From Pseudomonas plecoglossicida NBRC 103162 = DSM 15088 (lineage in GTDB: Bacteria > Pseudomonadota > Gammaproteobacteria > Pseudomonadales > Pseudomonadaceae), in the NCBI RefSeq assembly GCF_000730665.1, contig NZ_BBIV01000014.1, positions 95,038-159,037 of the forward strand: a DNA stretch of 64,000 nucleotides, written 5' to 3'. The number at the start of each line of letters is the position of its first letter. Within the stretch, counting starts at the first letter, position 1. Positions 1 through 8,985 of this stretch are shown here, piece by piece. The position numbers and the translations under genes are program-made. Under the pieces are notes generated by a model. It searched no databases and had not been told where the DNA came from. It saw only the letters and a program-made list of their open reading frames with translations.

Positions 1-1123
1 CAATCTGCTTCGCCACCGCCGCGCGGTCCACCGTCACGTCCTCGCCAATGGCCGCTTGTTGATACAAGGCGGCACAAGCACGGTCCAGCCGGCTGTCGCG
101 TACCGCCCAGCGTGCCCGTTCAGCCAGGCTCAATGGCACTCGTTGCCCATTGAGCAGGCTGTCCAGCTCGACGCTGTTGGCCTGCTCGACGATTTCCCGT
201 GCGCAGCGCGGTGTGAGCCCTGCGAAGTCACGCATCAGCACCCGGTCTGCCGGTTGCGGATTGACCTGGCGGTTAATGAAGATTTCTTCGAAGGCATCGC
301 CCTGCACGCGCGGATAGCGCTCACGCAATTGCTGACGCTCGATGACATCCAGCAGCCGCGCGGGGGGCGCGGCGTTTTCCAGATGCAGCCGACGCAGACA
401 GTCGGTGTCGATGCCTGTGATACGCAGCGCGCTCTGTGCCGCTTCCTCGGTGATTGCAGCCGTTCGACTGGAAAGGCGCCGTAGCAGATAGACAGGATCA
501 TTCCAGTATCGCGGCTGTTCCAATTCATGCGTCCAGCCACCGGCGCCGTTGTGCACCAACTGTGGCCTGTAGGCATCGGGGTGGTCAGGGTGGCGGATAC
601 GCCAGCCATCGCCGGTCGAATCCTGCTCGACCACGTAAGCCCCTTGGTACAGGCGCCTGTGCTGTCGGCCACCCTGGTGGACGATCTGGCCTACCTCCAG
701 TGCCTGCTCGCCCTCCTCGAGGGCATACCCTGGCAGGTCAGGGTCACACAGACGTAACCGCCCATCTGCAAGCGACACCGGCAACAGCCTGTCGACCCTG
801 GCGACCCGCTGCACCAGCTTGCCCATGCCGTGCGCAGCGGCAGATGTAACCCCAACCAGCGCGACCGTTTCAGCGACATTGAAGAGATGACCCAGCGCCG
901 CCTGCCGGTCGCCCAGTTGCCAATCCTGGTAACCTTCATAGACATCGCCGGCAATCTGAATGGCGATGGCACCGAGCATCACTTCACCAAGCCCTGGCAC
1001 GAAGAACGCTGCCAACCCCAGCAGGTCGAGCGCCAACTCCGTGTAGGCCTGCAAACGCGCCAGACGATCCGCGCTGTCCTCGTCCCCCGTCGGCACCGCC
1101 AGTACCCGAGCGTCATCGGTCAT
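1..1123 (-). CDS. DUF6543/NEL-like toxin protein, partial
   Basis: The reading frame is open across the whole stretch and runs off the left edge, so the C-terminus is missing. The protein resembles the large Pseudomonas toxins that carry a dermonecrotic-toxin (DUF6543) region, often followed by leucine-rich repeats and a NEL-type E3 ubiquitin ligase domain. Visible family-like elements are a hydrophobic stretch about 30 residues in (LGLAAFFVPGLGEVMLGAIA), then DVYEGYQDW, and later YLLRRLSSRTAAITEEAA. The start is uncertain. ATG at 1123 lacks a good ribosome binding site, and the frame stays open upstream, where LPFLFPNGPPA (about 1124-1160) also looks like family sequence. In full-length relatives this segment lies inside the protein, so this may be a 5'-truncated gene. 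No catalytic domain is inside the window. The family call is from memory of the family pattern. Confidence 0.6.
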   Translation of the reverse strand, partial: MTDDARVLAVPTGDEDSADRLARLQAYTELALDLLGLAAFFVPGLGEVMLGAIAIQIAGDVYEGYQDWQLGDRQAALGHLFNVAETVALVGVTSAAAHGMGKLVQRVARVDRLLPVSLADGRLRLCDPDLPGYALEEGEQALEVGQIVHQGGRQHRRLYQGAYVVEQDSTGDGWRIRHPDHPDAYRPQLVHNGAGGWTHELEQPRYWNDPVYLLRRLSSRTAAITEEAAQSALRITGIDTDCLRRLHLENAAPPARLLDVIERQQLRERYPRVQGDAFEEIFINRQVNPQPADRVLMRDFAGLTPRCAREIVEQANSVELDSLLNGQRVPLSLAERARWAVRDSRLDRACAALYQQAAIGEDVTVDRAAVAKQI

Positions 1124-1344
1124 GGCAGGGGGCCCGTTCGGGAAGAGGAACGGCAGCTGACCTCGGAGGGCCCGATGACAGGCTGTATCTATGTATCGAT
1201 GGCATAGCCGGCAAGGTGATTCGTGCTCACAGGTCAAATAACCTTGACTGAGGTGAGCCTTAATCAATGCGGGTGAAACGCGCACACTGCCTGTCACTCG
1301 AACATCGACCGGGCCACGGCCCGCTGAATTCAGGAGCAGCCACC

Positions 1345-2148
1345 ATGAGCATTCCATCCTTCGGCCTCGGCACCTTTCGCCTTACCGGCCAAGCCGTCAT
1401 CGATTCGGTAAAGTCCGCCCTGGAGCTGGGCTACCGGGTCATCGACACCGCGCAGATCTACAAGAACGAGGCCGAAGTCGGCCAAGCCATCGCCGAAAGC
1501 GGCGTGGCGCGCAACGAACTGTTCATCACCACCAAGATCTGGGTCGACAACTATGCAGCCGACAAACTCATCCCCAGCCTGCGCGAAAGCCTGACTAAGC
1601 TGCGCACCGATTACGTCGACCTGCTGCTGATCCACTGGCCAGCACCTGGCAATGGCGTTGAACTGCGCGAATACATGACCGCACTGGCCGAGGCGAAGAC
1701 GCTCGGACTGACGCGGCAGATCGGTGTTTCCAATTTCAACATCGAACTGACCCGGCAAGCGATCGAGGTGGTCGGCAAAGGTGAACTCGCCACCAACCAG
1801 ATCGAACTCAGCCCCTACCTGCAGAACAGCAAGCTGGCAGGTTTCCTCAAGGACCAGGCCATTACCGTCACCTCCTACATGACCCTGGCCTACGGCAAGG
1901 TGCTGAAGGACCCAGCGCTGGCGGAAATCGCCGCCAAGCACAAGTCCACCGTCGCGCAGGTGGCGCTGGCCTGGGCGCTGCAGCTGGGTTACGCGGTCAT
2001 TCCGTCGTCCACCAAACGCGAGAACCTGGCAAGCAACCTGCTCGCCCGCGACCTGAAGCTGGATGCCGATGACATGGCCCACATCGCCTCGCTCGAACGC
2101 AATGGCCGCGAAGTCAGCCCTGACGGCCTGGCGCCGGAGTGGGACTGA
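1345..2148 (+). CDS. dkgB: Aldo/keto reductase (2,5-diketo-D-gluconate reductase B type)
   Basis: This 267-residue protein has the aldo/keto reductase plan: a cytoplasmic NADPH-dependent (beta/alpha)8 barrel that reduces aldehydes and ketones. FGLGTFRL lies at the N-terminus. The active-site Asp-Tyr pair is in [15 protein letters not shown], the catalytic Lys in ITTKIW, and the His in LLIHWP. The signature IGVSNFN and the cofactor-binding [10 protein letters not shown] follow. Length and motifs fit the DkgB group. ATG 1345 was chosen over an in-frame ATG at 1267 because the barrel begins here and CAGGAG sits just upstream. The MFS exporter starts 6 bp after the stop, so the two are probably one operon. 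The true substrate cannot be told from sequence. Confidence 0.85.
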   Translation: MSIPSFGLGTFRLTGQAVIDSVKSALELGYRVIDTAQIYKNEAEVGQAIAESGVARNELFITTKIWVDNYAADKLIPSLRESLTKLRTDYVDLLLIHWPAPGNGVELREYMTALAEAKTLGLTRQIGVSNFNIELTRQAIEVVGKGELATNQIELSPYLQNSKLAGFLKDQAITVTSYMTLAYGKVLKDPALAEIAAKHKSTVAQVALAWALQLGYAVIPSSTKRENLASNLLARDLKLDADDMAHIASLERNGREVSPDGLAPEWD

Positions 2149-2154
2149 CCAGCG

Positions 2155-3336
2155 ATGAGCACACTCTCTCCTAAACGGGTCCTGTTCGCCCTGGCCATCG
2201 GCGCCTTCGGCATCGGCACCACCGAGTTCACCCCAATGGGCCTGCTGCCGGTCATCGCCGAAGGCGTGGATGCCAGCATCCCCAGCGCGGGCATGCTGAT
2301 CACCGCCTACGCCATCGGCGTGATGGTCGGCGCACCGATCATGACCCTGCTGTTCAGCCGCTTCGGCAAGCGTGCAGCGCTGATGTCGCTGATGGCCATC
2401 TTCACCCTGGGCAACCTGTTGTCGGCACTGTCGCCGGACTACTACACCCTGCTCGCCTCGCGCCTGGTCACCAGCCTCAACCACGGGGCCTTCTTCGGCC
2501 TCGGCGCGGTGGTCGCCGCCAGCGTCGTGCCCAAGGACAAGCAAGCCAGCGCCGTGGCAACCATGTTCATGGGACTGACCATCGCCAATATCGGCGGCGT
2601 GCCGGCGGCCACCTGGATTGGCCAGCAGGTCGGCTGGCGCATGGCGTTCGCCGGTACCGCCGTGCTTGGCCTGCTGGCCATGGCCGCGCTGTGGTATGCC
2701 TTGCCCAAGGGTGAGCGCGGTAGCGTGCCCCACGTGCGCAAGGAACTGGCCGTGATCGCCCGCCCCAACGTCCTTCTGGCGATGGCCACCACCGTGCTCG
2801 GGGCGGGGGCGATGTTCACCCTGTACACCTACGTGGCGCCGGTGCTCGCCGAACTGACCGGCGCCTCGGACAGTTTCGTCACCCTTGGCCTGGTGTTGAT
2901 CGGGGTCGGTTTCACCCTGGGCAACAGCCTGGGTGGACGCCTGGCGGACTGGTCGCTGGACGGCGCGGCGCGGATCTTCCTCGGCGCCCTGGCGCTGATC
3001 ATGTTGCTGATGCCGCTGGTGCTCGGCAGCCACTTGGGTGCCGCCCTCGCCTTGCTGGTGTGGGGCATGTTCACCTTCGCCGTGGTACCACCGCTGCAGA
3101 TGCGGGTGATGACCGCAGCCGCCGAGGCGCCAGGCCTGGCTTCGTCGATCAACGTCGGCGCATTCAACCTGGGCAATGCCGTGGGCGCGGCCTTGGGCGG
3201 CGCGGTGATCAGCCTGGACCTGGGCTACGCCGCGGTACCGATGGCCGGTGGCATGCTGGCCGCTGCCGGCTTGCTGCTGGTCTGGCTCGGCGGGCGCGGC
3301 AAGGTGGCTGAAAAGGCCCTGAGCGGCACGGCCTGA
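2155..3336 (+). CDS. MFS transporter (AraJ/drug-efflux type)
   Basis: This 393-residue inner-membrane protein has about twelve hydrophobic segments, as expected for a major facilitator superfamily exporter of the DHA1/AraJ-like group. The N-terminus holds FGIGTTEFTPMGLLPVIA, typical of this group. A motif-A-like loop (RFGKRAALM) follows TM2, and NHGAFFGLGA lies in TM4. The second half repeats the pattern with GGRLADWS. It follows the aldo/keto reductase by 6 bp and is probably co-transcribed. A perfect inverted repeat directly after the stop closes the unit. Substrate is unknown; relatives export sugars or drugs. Confidence 0.85.
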   Translation: MSTLSPKRVLFALAIGAFGIGTTEFTPMGLLPVIAEGVDASIPSAGMLITAYAIGVMVGAPIMTLLFSRFGKRAALMSLMAIFTLGNLLSALSPDYYTLLASRLVTSLNHGAFFGLGAVVAASVVPKDKQASAVATMFMGLTIANIGGVPAATWIGQQVGWRMAFAGTAVLGLLAMAALWYALPKGERGSVPHVRKELAVIARPNVLLAMATTVLGAGAMFTLYTYVAPVLAELTGASDSFVTLGLVLIGVGFTLGNSLGGRLADWSLDGAARIFLGALALIMLLMPLVLGSHLGAALALLVWGMFTFAVVPPLQMRVMTAAAEAPGLASSINVGAFNLGNAVGAALGGAVISLDLGYAAVPMAGGMLAAAGLLLVWLGGRGKVAEKALSGTA

Positions 3337-3344
3337 TCGCCAGC

Positions 3345-3377
3345 GCACCGAGGCTGCGTTGCAGCCTCGGTGCCTTG
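3345..3377 (+). terminator. Rho-independent terminator after the MFS gene
   Basis: A perfect 13-bp inverted repeat (GCACCGAGGCTGC at 3345-3357 and its complement at 3361-3373) has a 3-nt loop and is followed by CTTGTTC. It lies 8 bp after the MFS stop codon and should end the reductase-transporter transcript. The T tract is weak. Confidence 0.75.
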
Positions 3378-3495
3378 TTCGTCGGCGAGACCGATCATTG
3401 CGCTTGCCGAAATGATGAAATGCCGCGGGCGCCCATTCTCGGCCCCGCTCCCCCGTACTACGCTCCTACTGCGAATTCATTCCGAGGAGCTCACG

Positions 3496-3960
3496 ATGTC
3501 CCGCCCCCCATTGCCGCCGTTCACCCGCGAAAGCGCCATCGAAAAGGTCCGCCTGGCCGAAGACGGCTGGAACAGCCGCGACGCCGCCAAGGTGGCGCTT
3601 GCCTACACGCCCGATACCGTCTGGCGCAATCGCGTGGAGTTTCCCCGTGGCCGTGATCAGGTAGAGGCCTTTCTGGTGCGCAAGTGGAACCACGAACTGG
3701 AATATCGGCTGATCAAGGAGCTCTGGGCCTTCAGCGGAAACCGCATCGCCGTGCGCTATGCGTATGAGTACCACGACGACAGTGGCCAGTGGTTCCGCGC
3801 CTACGGCAACGAGAACTGGGAGTTTGCCGACGATGGCCTGATGCAGCATCGCCACTCGAGCATCAACGAACACCCGATCACGGAATCGCAGCGCAAATTC
3901 CGCTGGCCCCTGGGCCGGCGCCCGGACGATCACCCCGGGCTCAGCGACCTCGGACTCTGA
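3496..3960 (+). CDS. NTF2-like (DUF1348) family protein
   Basis: This 154-residue soluble protein fits the DUF1348 branch of the nuclear transport factor 2 / SnoaL-like fold. The N-terminal helix region [20 protein letters not shown], then [10 protein letters not shown], then [15 protein letters not shown] and RFAYEY-like [24 protein letters not shown] are characteristic. These small cone-shaped proteins can be enzymes or ligand binders, and no specific reaction can be assigned. ATG 3496 is preceded by GAGGAGCTCACG, a good ribosome binding site; an upstream in-frame start at 3370 lacks family similarity. It has its own short leader after the terminator and ends 6 bp from the convergent sensor kinase gene. 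Confidence 0.8.
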   Translation: MSRPPLPPFTRESAIEKVRLAEDGWNSRDAAKVALAYTPDTVWRNRVEFPRGRDQVEAFLVRKWNHELEYRLIKELWAFSGNRIAVRYAYEYHDDSGQWFRAYGNENWEFADDGLMQHRHSSINEHPITESQRKFRWPLGRRPDDHPGLSDLGL

Positions 3961-3966
3961 GGCTGG

Positions 3967-5316
3967 TCAGCCGATGGGCAGCGTGACCTTGACCTCGAGC
4001 CCACCACCGAGGCGGTTTTCCAGGGTCATGCTGCCGCCCTGCTCGAGCACGATGGCGCGCGCTGCCGGCAAGCCGAGGCCAACGCCACCGGTGTCCTTGT
4101 TGCGCGAGCCTTCGATGCGAAAATACGGCTCGAACACACGCTCCTGCAGTGGCACGGCAATCCCCGGCCCACGGTCGAGCACACGGATCACCAGTTGTTC
4201 GGCATCGACCGTGAGCCTTACCGAAGGCTCGCAACCATACTTCGCCGCATTGTCGATCAGGTTGACCACGACCCGCTTGATACCGATCGGCCGGCCGACA
4301 TAGACACAGCGCTGTGGCCCGACGTAGCTGACATCCAGCCCGCCATCGCGGAAGTCGTCGACCGCCGTCTGCAACAGCTCGCCCAGGTCGAACGCGGTGG
4401 CCGGCTCCAGCCGCGCGTCATCGCGGAAGAACTGCAAGGCGGCATCGACCATGGCCTGCATCTCGTCCACGTCCTTGAACATCTTCGCCTGCAGTTCGGT
4501 GTCCTCGATGAACTCGCCGCGCAAGCGCATGCGCGTCAGCGGCGCGCGCAAGTCATGGGAGATGGCCGCCAGCATCTGCGTGCGGTCATCGATGAAATGC
4601 TTGAGCTGGGCCTGGGTGGCGTTGAACGCCAGGATGGCCTGGCGCAGGTCGTGGGGACCGACCACCGGGATCGGTGGCGCGTTGAAGTCCTTGCCGAAGC
4701 GTCGCGCACCTTCGGTGAAGCGCTCCAGCGGGTCGGCCAGGTAACGGGCGGCAAACCAGGCCACTGCAAGGCTGGAGAACATCATCAAGGCCAGGATGAT
4801 CAGGTTGCGTGGCAGCTCATCCAGGCCCCAGCTGCGATCGTTGACGTGAAACAGCACCCACGACCGGTCCGAGAGCTGGACCAACAGGGCATAGCCGCGT
4901 TGCGCCGCTGGCAAGTTGCCGGGCCCGAACACCTCGATCTGCACATCCGGGCGTTGCAACAAGGCGCTCAGAATCGCCGCGCCCTTGTGCGTGTCGCGCT
5001 GCACCTGCGCCGGCAAGCCGGTCTCGTCCCGCTGGCGCAGCCATTGCACGCTGTACGAGCCATCGCCCGCAGCACTGGCGATGTTGGCGCGCTGCGACAC
5101 CTCGGCTGCATCGACCATGCGGGTAACGGTGGCGATCTTCTCGATGACGCCGCTTTCCAGCAACGGCGGCTGTGCCCAGACACCCAGCACCAGGCTGAAC
5201 AGCCACTTGAGCAGCAACAGGCTGAGCATGGCCGCCAGGGTGGTCAGCGCGATCCAGCGGGCGATGGTAATACGTGGCCGGGGCATGGCCTTGCGTGCCC
5301 GGGCAAGCCAGCTCAT
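3967..5316 (-). CDS. Sensor histidine kinase (OmpR/EnvZ-type pair)
   Basis: This 449-residue membrane kinase has a TM helix at about 20-45, a periplasmic sensor of about 125 residues, and a second TM at about 172-192. A HAMP-like linker, a HisKA domain and a HATPase_c domain follow. The phosphorylated His is H254 in ISHDLRAPLTRMRL. The ATP lid motifs are the N box (NLIDNAAKYG, about 350), G1 (DRGPGI, about 383) and G2 (GGVGLGL, about 415). It would autophosphorylate and pass phosphate to the regulator encoded just upstream, whose 3' end it overlaps by 4 bp (ATGA), so translation is coupled. The periplasmic domain has no motif that names the signal. Confidence 0.88.
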   Translation of the reverse strand: MSWLARARKAMPRPRITIARWIALTTLAAMLSLLLLKWLFSLVLGVWAQPPLLESGVIEKIATVTRMVDAAEVSQRANIASAAGDGSYSVQWLRQRDETGLPAQVQRDTHKGAAILSALLQRPDVQIEVFGPGNLPAAQRGYALLVQLSDRSWVLFHVNDRSWGLDELPRNLIILALMMFSSLAVAWFAARYLADPLERFTEGARRFGKDFNAPPIPVVGPHDLRQAILAFNATQAQLKHFIDDRTQMLAAISHDLRAPLTRMRLRGEFIEDTELQAKMFKDVDEMQAMVDAALQFFRDDARLEPATAFDLGELLQTAVDDFRDGGLDVSYVGPQRCVYVGRPIGIKRVVVNLIDNAAKYGCEPSVRLTVDAEQLVIRVLDRGPGIAVPLQERVFEPYFRIEGSRNKDTGGVGLGLPAARAIVLEQGGSMTLENRLGGGLEVKVTLPIG

Positions 5317-6023
5317 CGCTTGTTCACGGTGGCAGTGAACAGGTAGCCGACATTGCGCAGGGTGCGAATCAGTGGCTCGCTGTCGCTGTCGGTTTCCAGC
5401 TTGCGGCGCAGCCGGCTCACTTGCACATCGATGCTGCGATCGCAGGCGTCGTGCGCCTCGCCGCGCGCCAGGTCCAGCAACTGCTGGCGGCTGAGCACGC
5501 GCCGGGGGTGCTCGGCGAACACCAGCAGCAGTTCGAACTCACCATTGGACAAGGGAATTAAGACGTTCTCGGGCGAACGCAGTTCACGGCGCATCACATC
5601 CAGCTGCCAGCCCGAGAACTCGAGAAATGCCCGTGGGCTGGCGGGCGGGTTGCTGGCACTTTCGCTCGCCCGGCGCAACACCGCGCGCACCCTGGCCAGC
5701 AGCTCGCGGGCCGCGAATGGCTTGGTCAGGTAATCGTCCGCGCCCAGCTCCAGCCCGACCACCCGGTCGCTCAGCTCGCCCATGGCGGTCAACATGATCA
5801 CGGCGACCTTGTATTCGGCGCGCAGGCGCTGGCACAGCACCAGGCCGCTGTCGCCTGGCAGCATCACATCGAGAATGACCAGGTCCGGCACGCGCCGCTC
5901 GAGCGCCTGCCAAAGCCCTGCGCCATCACTGGCGACATCGACTTCATAACCTTGCTGGCGAAGGAATTTCTGTAACAGGTCAAGCACTTCGACATCATCG
6001 TCGACAATTAGCAAATGACTCAC
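5313..6023 (-). CDS. OmpR-family response regulator
   Basis: This 236-residue cytoplasmic transcription factor has a receiver domain (residues 1-115) and a C-terminal winged-helix DNA-binding domain (about 135-230). In the receiver the acidic pocket is IVDDD, the phospho-acceptor is D52 in VILDVMLPG, and the conserved Lys is in YLTKPF. The C-terminal domain has the OmpR pattern LSNGEFELLLVF, RVLSRQQLL, DRSIDVQVSRLRRKLE and RNVGYLF. It is the first gene of a two-gene operon with the kinase. The stretch upstream (6024-6192) is shared with divergent mlaA, which may be a target, but that is only proximity. Confidence 0.9.
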   Translation of the reverse strand: MSHLLIVDDDVEVLDLLQKFLRQQGYEVDVASDGAGLWQALERRVPDLVILDVMLPGDSGLVLCQRLRAEYKVAVIMLTAMGELSDRVVGLELGADDYLTKPFAARELLARVRAVLRRASESASNPPASPRAFLEFSGWQLDVMRRELRSPENVLIPLSNGEFELLLVFAEHPRRVLSRQQLLDLARGEAHDACDRSIDVQVSRLRRKLETDSDSEPLIRTLRNVGYLFTATVNKR

Positions 6024-6192
6024 GCCGGGGCACCGCGAACGAAGTGAAATAAGGCGTACTGTAATGCCACCTTCCGCTGTTCGTCATATATTTCTGCGCT
6101 GCAACAAAGTGTCTTCGCCGAGATAATCCGGACATTCCCAGGCAATCAATCCTCTGCAGCATTGGCACCAGTTCTTGACTGGAATCTGCCCC

Positions 6193-6960
6193 ATGCCCAA
6201 GTCTTCTTCAGCTTACAAAACGGTTCTCGCCCTGACCCTGGTCGCCGCCAGCGGCTGCAGCAATCGCCCGCCTGCCAGTACCTGCGGGCACGCGGCCTAT
6301 CAGGTCAGCGACCCGGCCGAGCCAGCCAACCGCGCCGTGTTCGCCTTCAACCGAAGTGTCGACGACTACGCGCTGGCCCCGGTCGCCCGTGGCTACAAGC
6401 ACTTGCCGGACTTCACCCGCCAGGGCGTGCACAACTTCACGACCAATTTCGGCGAGCCGAAGGTCTTTGTCAACGATGTGCTGCAAGGCAATGGCGAGCG
6501 GGCGATGACCAGCCTGTCGCGCTTCATGTTCAACACCACCCTGGGTGTGGCGGGCCTGTTCGACGTGTCCAGCAAGATGGGCCTGCCTTACCACACCTCG
6601 GACTTTGGCCAGACCTTCGCGGTATGGGACATGGCCGATGGCCCGATCGTCGAAATGCCGCTGCTGGGCTCGCACAACCTGCGTGATGCCACCGGCGCCG
6701 TGCTGGGCCTGGCGCTCAACCCATTTGGCGACAGCAGCGACACGGTCGCCACGATGACCACCGTGGCGACAGCCGGCGGCATGGTCGACGGTCGCGCGGC
6801 AGCGTTGCCGGTGACCGACATGCTGAGCCTGCAACCCGATTACTACAGCGCCTTGCGTGACTACACGGCCCAGCAGCGTGCTGACCGGGTAGCCGAGGCC
6901 GAGATCGGCGCGCCGGGCAAACGCCCGTCGAGCTGCCAGGAGACGACTCGCGATGAATGA
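6193..6960 (+). CDS. mlaA: MlaA (VacJ) family outer-membrane lipoprotein
   Basis: This 255-residue lipoprotein should be the outer-membrane part of the Mla system, which removes misplaced phospholipids from the outer leaflet. The signal peptide ends in a lipobox (LVAASGC, Cys about 22). The mature part has the MlaA pattern: DPAEPANRAVFAFNRSVDDY, then VNDVLQGN, NTTLGVAGLFDVSSKMGL, DFGQTFAVWDM and LPLLGSHNLRD-like MPLLGSHNLRDATG. ATG 6193 is preferred to 6175 because the lipoprotein signal starts there. It is away from the mlaBCDEF genes, as is usual. An overlapping small gene follows. Confidence 0.88.
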   Translation: MPKSSSAYKTVLALTLVAASGCSNRPPASTCGHAAYQVSDPAEPANRAVFAFNRSVDDYALAPVARGYKHLPDFTRQGVHNFTTNFGEPKVFVNDVLQGNGERAMTSLSRFMFNTTLGVAGLFDVSSKMGLPYHTSDFGQTFAVWDMADGPIVEMPLLGSHNLRDATGAVLGLALNPFGDSSDTVATMTTVATAGGMVDGRAAALPVTDMLSLQPDYYSALRDYTAQQRADRVAEAEIGAPGKRPSSCQETTRDE

Positions 6961-7189
6961 TGTCGTCCAGTCCCCGGTGCTGTTGTTCCGCCGTCTGGAA
7001 AGCGACCCGCAGCAGGCGCTGCTGCACGAGCTCGAGGCGCGGGTGTCCGACGATGGCCGGGACCTGATCGTGAGCCGCTATCGCGAGCGGTACGGCAACG
7101 GCAATGCCATCCAGCGCCAGGAAGTGCATCGCCGCGTGCCGATTGCCACGCTGTTGAAGTGGATGGCCAGGGAAGGCCTGACGCTCTAG
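6953..7189 (+). CDS. Small hypothetical protein overlapping mlaA
   Basis: This 78-residue product is not recognised. It overlaps the 3' end of mlaA by 8 bp, which points to translational coupling and co-transcription. It is charged and has no signal peptide or TM segment. The C-terminal half (EVHRRVPIATLLKWMAREGL) could form an amphipathic helix. The reading frame has the same GC-rich third positions as its neighbours, so it is probably a real gene. Function is unknown. Confidence 0.6.
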   Translation: MNDVVQSPVLLFRRLESDPQQALLHELEARVSDDGRDLIVSRYRERYGNGNAIQRQEVHRRVPIATLLKWMAREGLTL

Positions 7190-7207
7190 CCATCCATTAG
7201 CGAGGGT

Positions 7208-7495
7208 TCAGAGCGCCATCTTGCTGACGGCGGCAACGAGCAGCGGCCCGGTCTGCTCGTCGGTCATCGCCGGATAGACGTGCATCTGCATCAGGTCGCT
7301 CCAGTCCATCGTCCATTGCAATACCGGGTTGAGGTCATCGCTTTCGACCACGGCGAACCCCAGCAGCTGCCCCACGGCATGCCAGCGGCCCAGCACCTTC
7401 AGGTTGGCGGGCGCCACCCCGCCGGTCTTGGCGAAGCGAGCCATGGCGGCATTGCGATTTTCCGGGGCGATGGTCCAGTGAATGATGAACAGCAT
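7208..7495 (-). CDS. DUF3303 family protein
   Basis: This 95-residue protein matches the DUF3303 pattern: it begins MLFIIHWTIAPENRNAAM and continues with RWHAVGQLLGFAVVESDD and WSDLMQMHVYPAMTDEQ, like a small dimeric alpha/beta-barrel. No activity is established. ATG 7495 is preceded by GGGAGGT at good spacing; the longer frame to 7609 lacks such support. It converges with the small gene at 6953-7189. It is the last chromosomal-backbone-like gene before the flagellar locus. Confidence 0.75.
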   Translation of the reverse strand: MLFIIHWTIAPENRNAAMARFAKTGGVAPANLKVLGRWHAVGQLLGFAVVESDDLNPVLQWTMDWSDLMQMHVYPAMTDEQTGPLLVAAVSKMAL

Positions 7496-7923
7496 GTGGC
7501 ACCTCCCAGTTGCTCGGCACCTCTGCGATACGCCCGCCCTGGGGCACCGCGGCCATGAGCGAGTGAATGCGCCAAGATTAGGCATAGCAGCGACCAGGGC
7601 CTTTTGCACGGTTGCCCGTCAAGGCGGCGTGCGAAAGCGCCAGTTCCATATCTTCCCGATGTCTGTCATTCAAATTACGCCGCCGCCTGGTCAGCTCATC
7701 AAGATCACTGTCGCCCTCTGTGCCTTATCAGGAAATCGGCATTTCTCACACTTTTAAAATGGCCTATCAAAAATGTCAGTAGACCGCCTGACAGACTTGG
7801 GCAACTATTTGGACAACACGCGCACCTTTGGCACACAAGTGAATCTGGAGCCAAGACATGGACGAAACAACCAGCACGGCCACTCATGCCCACAGGAGCA
7901 TCTTCGCAGCAGCGCTTTGCAAT
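7496..7923. other. Intergenic stretch at the left end of the flagellar locus
   Basis: These 428 bp contain no reading frame I believe. They lie upstream of the DUF3303 gene, so its promoter should be here, and downstream of the last flagellar gene, so a terminator is expected. I found no convincing stem-loop with a T run, and no obvious att-like repeat. Base composition falls around 7700-7850 compared with the left arm, which fits a junction between backbone and acquired DNA. Confidence 0.5.
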
Positions 7924-8970
7924 TTAGCCCAATACCCCAACAACGCCATGCTGAGACAGTTGCGCCTGGCTCAATACAATCTCGGCCACGCGGCTGTACG
8001 GCGAATTTTGACGCACAGGCGGCTGGAACAAACGTCCGACAACATCATGCGCCCAGCGTTGTTCATCCTTGCTTTCATGGTGCCTTAGTTGCTCTGTGGA
8101 TTCGGCCTGACGTCGATTGAGCTGGTCGACAACCCCGCTAATATGCTGCAAGGCTTTGTCCAGCCGGCTGATCAGTCGCTTTGTCTCTTCACGCCCGCAT
8201 TTAGGCACGGCCAATGGCGCCCCCAGCAGGTTGTCTTTCTGACTGTCTATCGGGGTAAAACCGTCTTTGCGAAACAGCTTGTCCTCCCCCTGAACCGACA
8301 GCTGATCCTTGAGTTTGCGCCAGTGCACTTCGTCAGCCGAGAAACTCAGTTGGTCTGCACCGGCCAATTGCACATGTATACCCGCTCGGGACAGTGCGCT
8401 GTTGATCCGATACAGCAACTGCTTCGGCGGCATATCGTCATCCAGCACCACAGCAATAGGGCCCGGCAAGTAGCGCCCGGTGTTAAACAGTAAGGTCTCA
8501 CTGCCGGACGCCTGCACAGCCTGCATAGACTCCAGCCCCTTTATGGTGAATCGGCTGCGTAACGGCTCATCAAGTTTGAGGTTCAACTGAGCATCCAGGC
8601 TACTGCCCGACCGTTGAGAACGGTCGTCGAGCAATCGATTGAGCCGGACTACCAAACGGCTGAGGGCGTTTTCATCCACTACTGCCCCGCTTGAGGCATT
8701 AGCACCGTCGCGCAACCCTCGCTTGAGCTCGTCAAGCAGCTCGGCCACCTCTTGCAGGTAGGCCAGCGCGGACTGAACAGAAGAGGACTGCTGGTTGATT
8801 TGCACACTCAGCTGTGCAATTTTCTCCATCTGCAGTTGTGCGGATGGCGCAGGTATCGGAAACGCCACACGGAGGTCACGCTGAGTTTCGACGGTATTGC
8901 GCAATTGACTGCGCGCCCGCACGCCGATGCCATAAGACGCAACAACCGACCGTTCTTTGGCAATTTTCAT
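7924..8970 (-). CDS. lafW: LafW-like lateral flagellar protein
   Basis: This 348-residue protein directly follows flgL, the position of lafW in the E. coli Flag-2 locus, where it is called a putative hook-associated protein. It is rich in Gln, Ser and Leu with coiled-coil-like helices (KIAQLSVQINQQSSSVQSAL at about 50, LDELKRGL, and a second block around ISRLDKALQHISGVVDQLNRR). There is no signal peptide or TM, as expected for an axial or type III-exported protein. The name rests on gene position and general character more than on motifs. It is the last gene of the flgB operon, 15 bp after flgL. Confidence 0.6.
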   Translation of the reverse strand: MKIAKERSVVASYGIGVRARSQLRNTVETQRDLRVAFPIPAPSAQLQMEKIAQLSVQINQQSSSVQSALAYLQEVAELLDELKRGLRDGANASSGAVVDENALSRLVVRLNRLLDDRSQRSGSSLDAQLNLKLDEPLRSRFTIKGLESMQAVQASGSETLLFNTGRYLPGPIAVVLDDDMPPKQLLYRINSALSRAGIHVQLAGADQLSFSADEVHWRKLKDQLSVQGEDKLFRKDGFTPIDSQKDNLLGAPLAVPKCGREETKRLISRLDKALQHISGVVDQLNRRQAESTEQLRHHESKDEQRWAHDVVGRLFQPPVRQNSPYSRVAEIVLSQAQLSQHGVVGVLG

Positions 8971-8985
8971 GAGCGCCTCGTTTGT

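Noticed and set aside
1330..3348. 672-codon minus-strand open frame opposite the aldo/keto reductase and MFS genes
   Set aside because: It is the antisense shadow of two clearly recognisable plus-strand genes in GC-rich DNA; its product is Gly/His/Gln/Arg-rich with no domain.
4195..5346. 383-codon plus-strand frame opposite the sensor kinase
   Set aside because: Antisense shadow of a kinase with all catalytic motifs; composition is noise-like.
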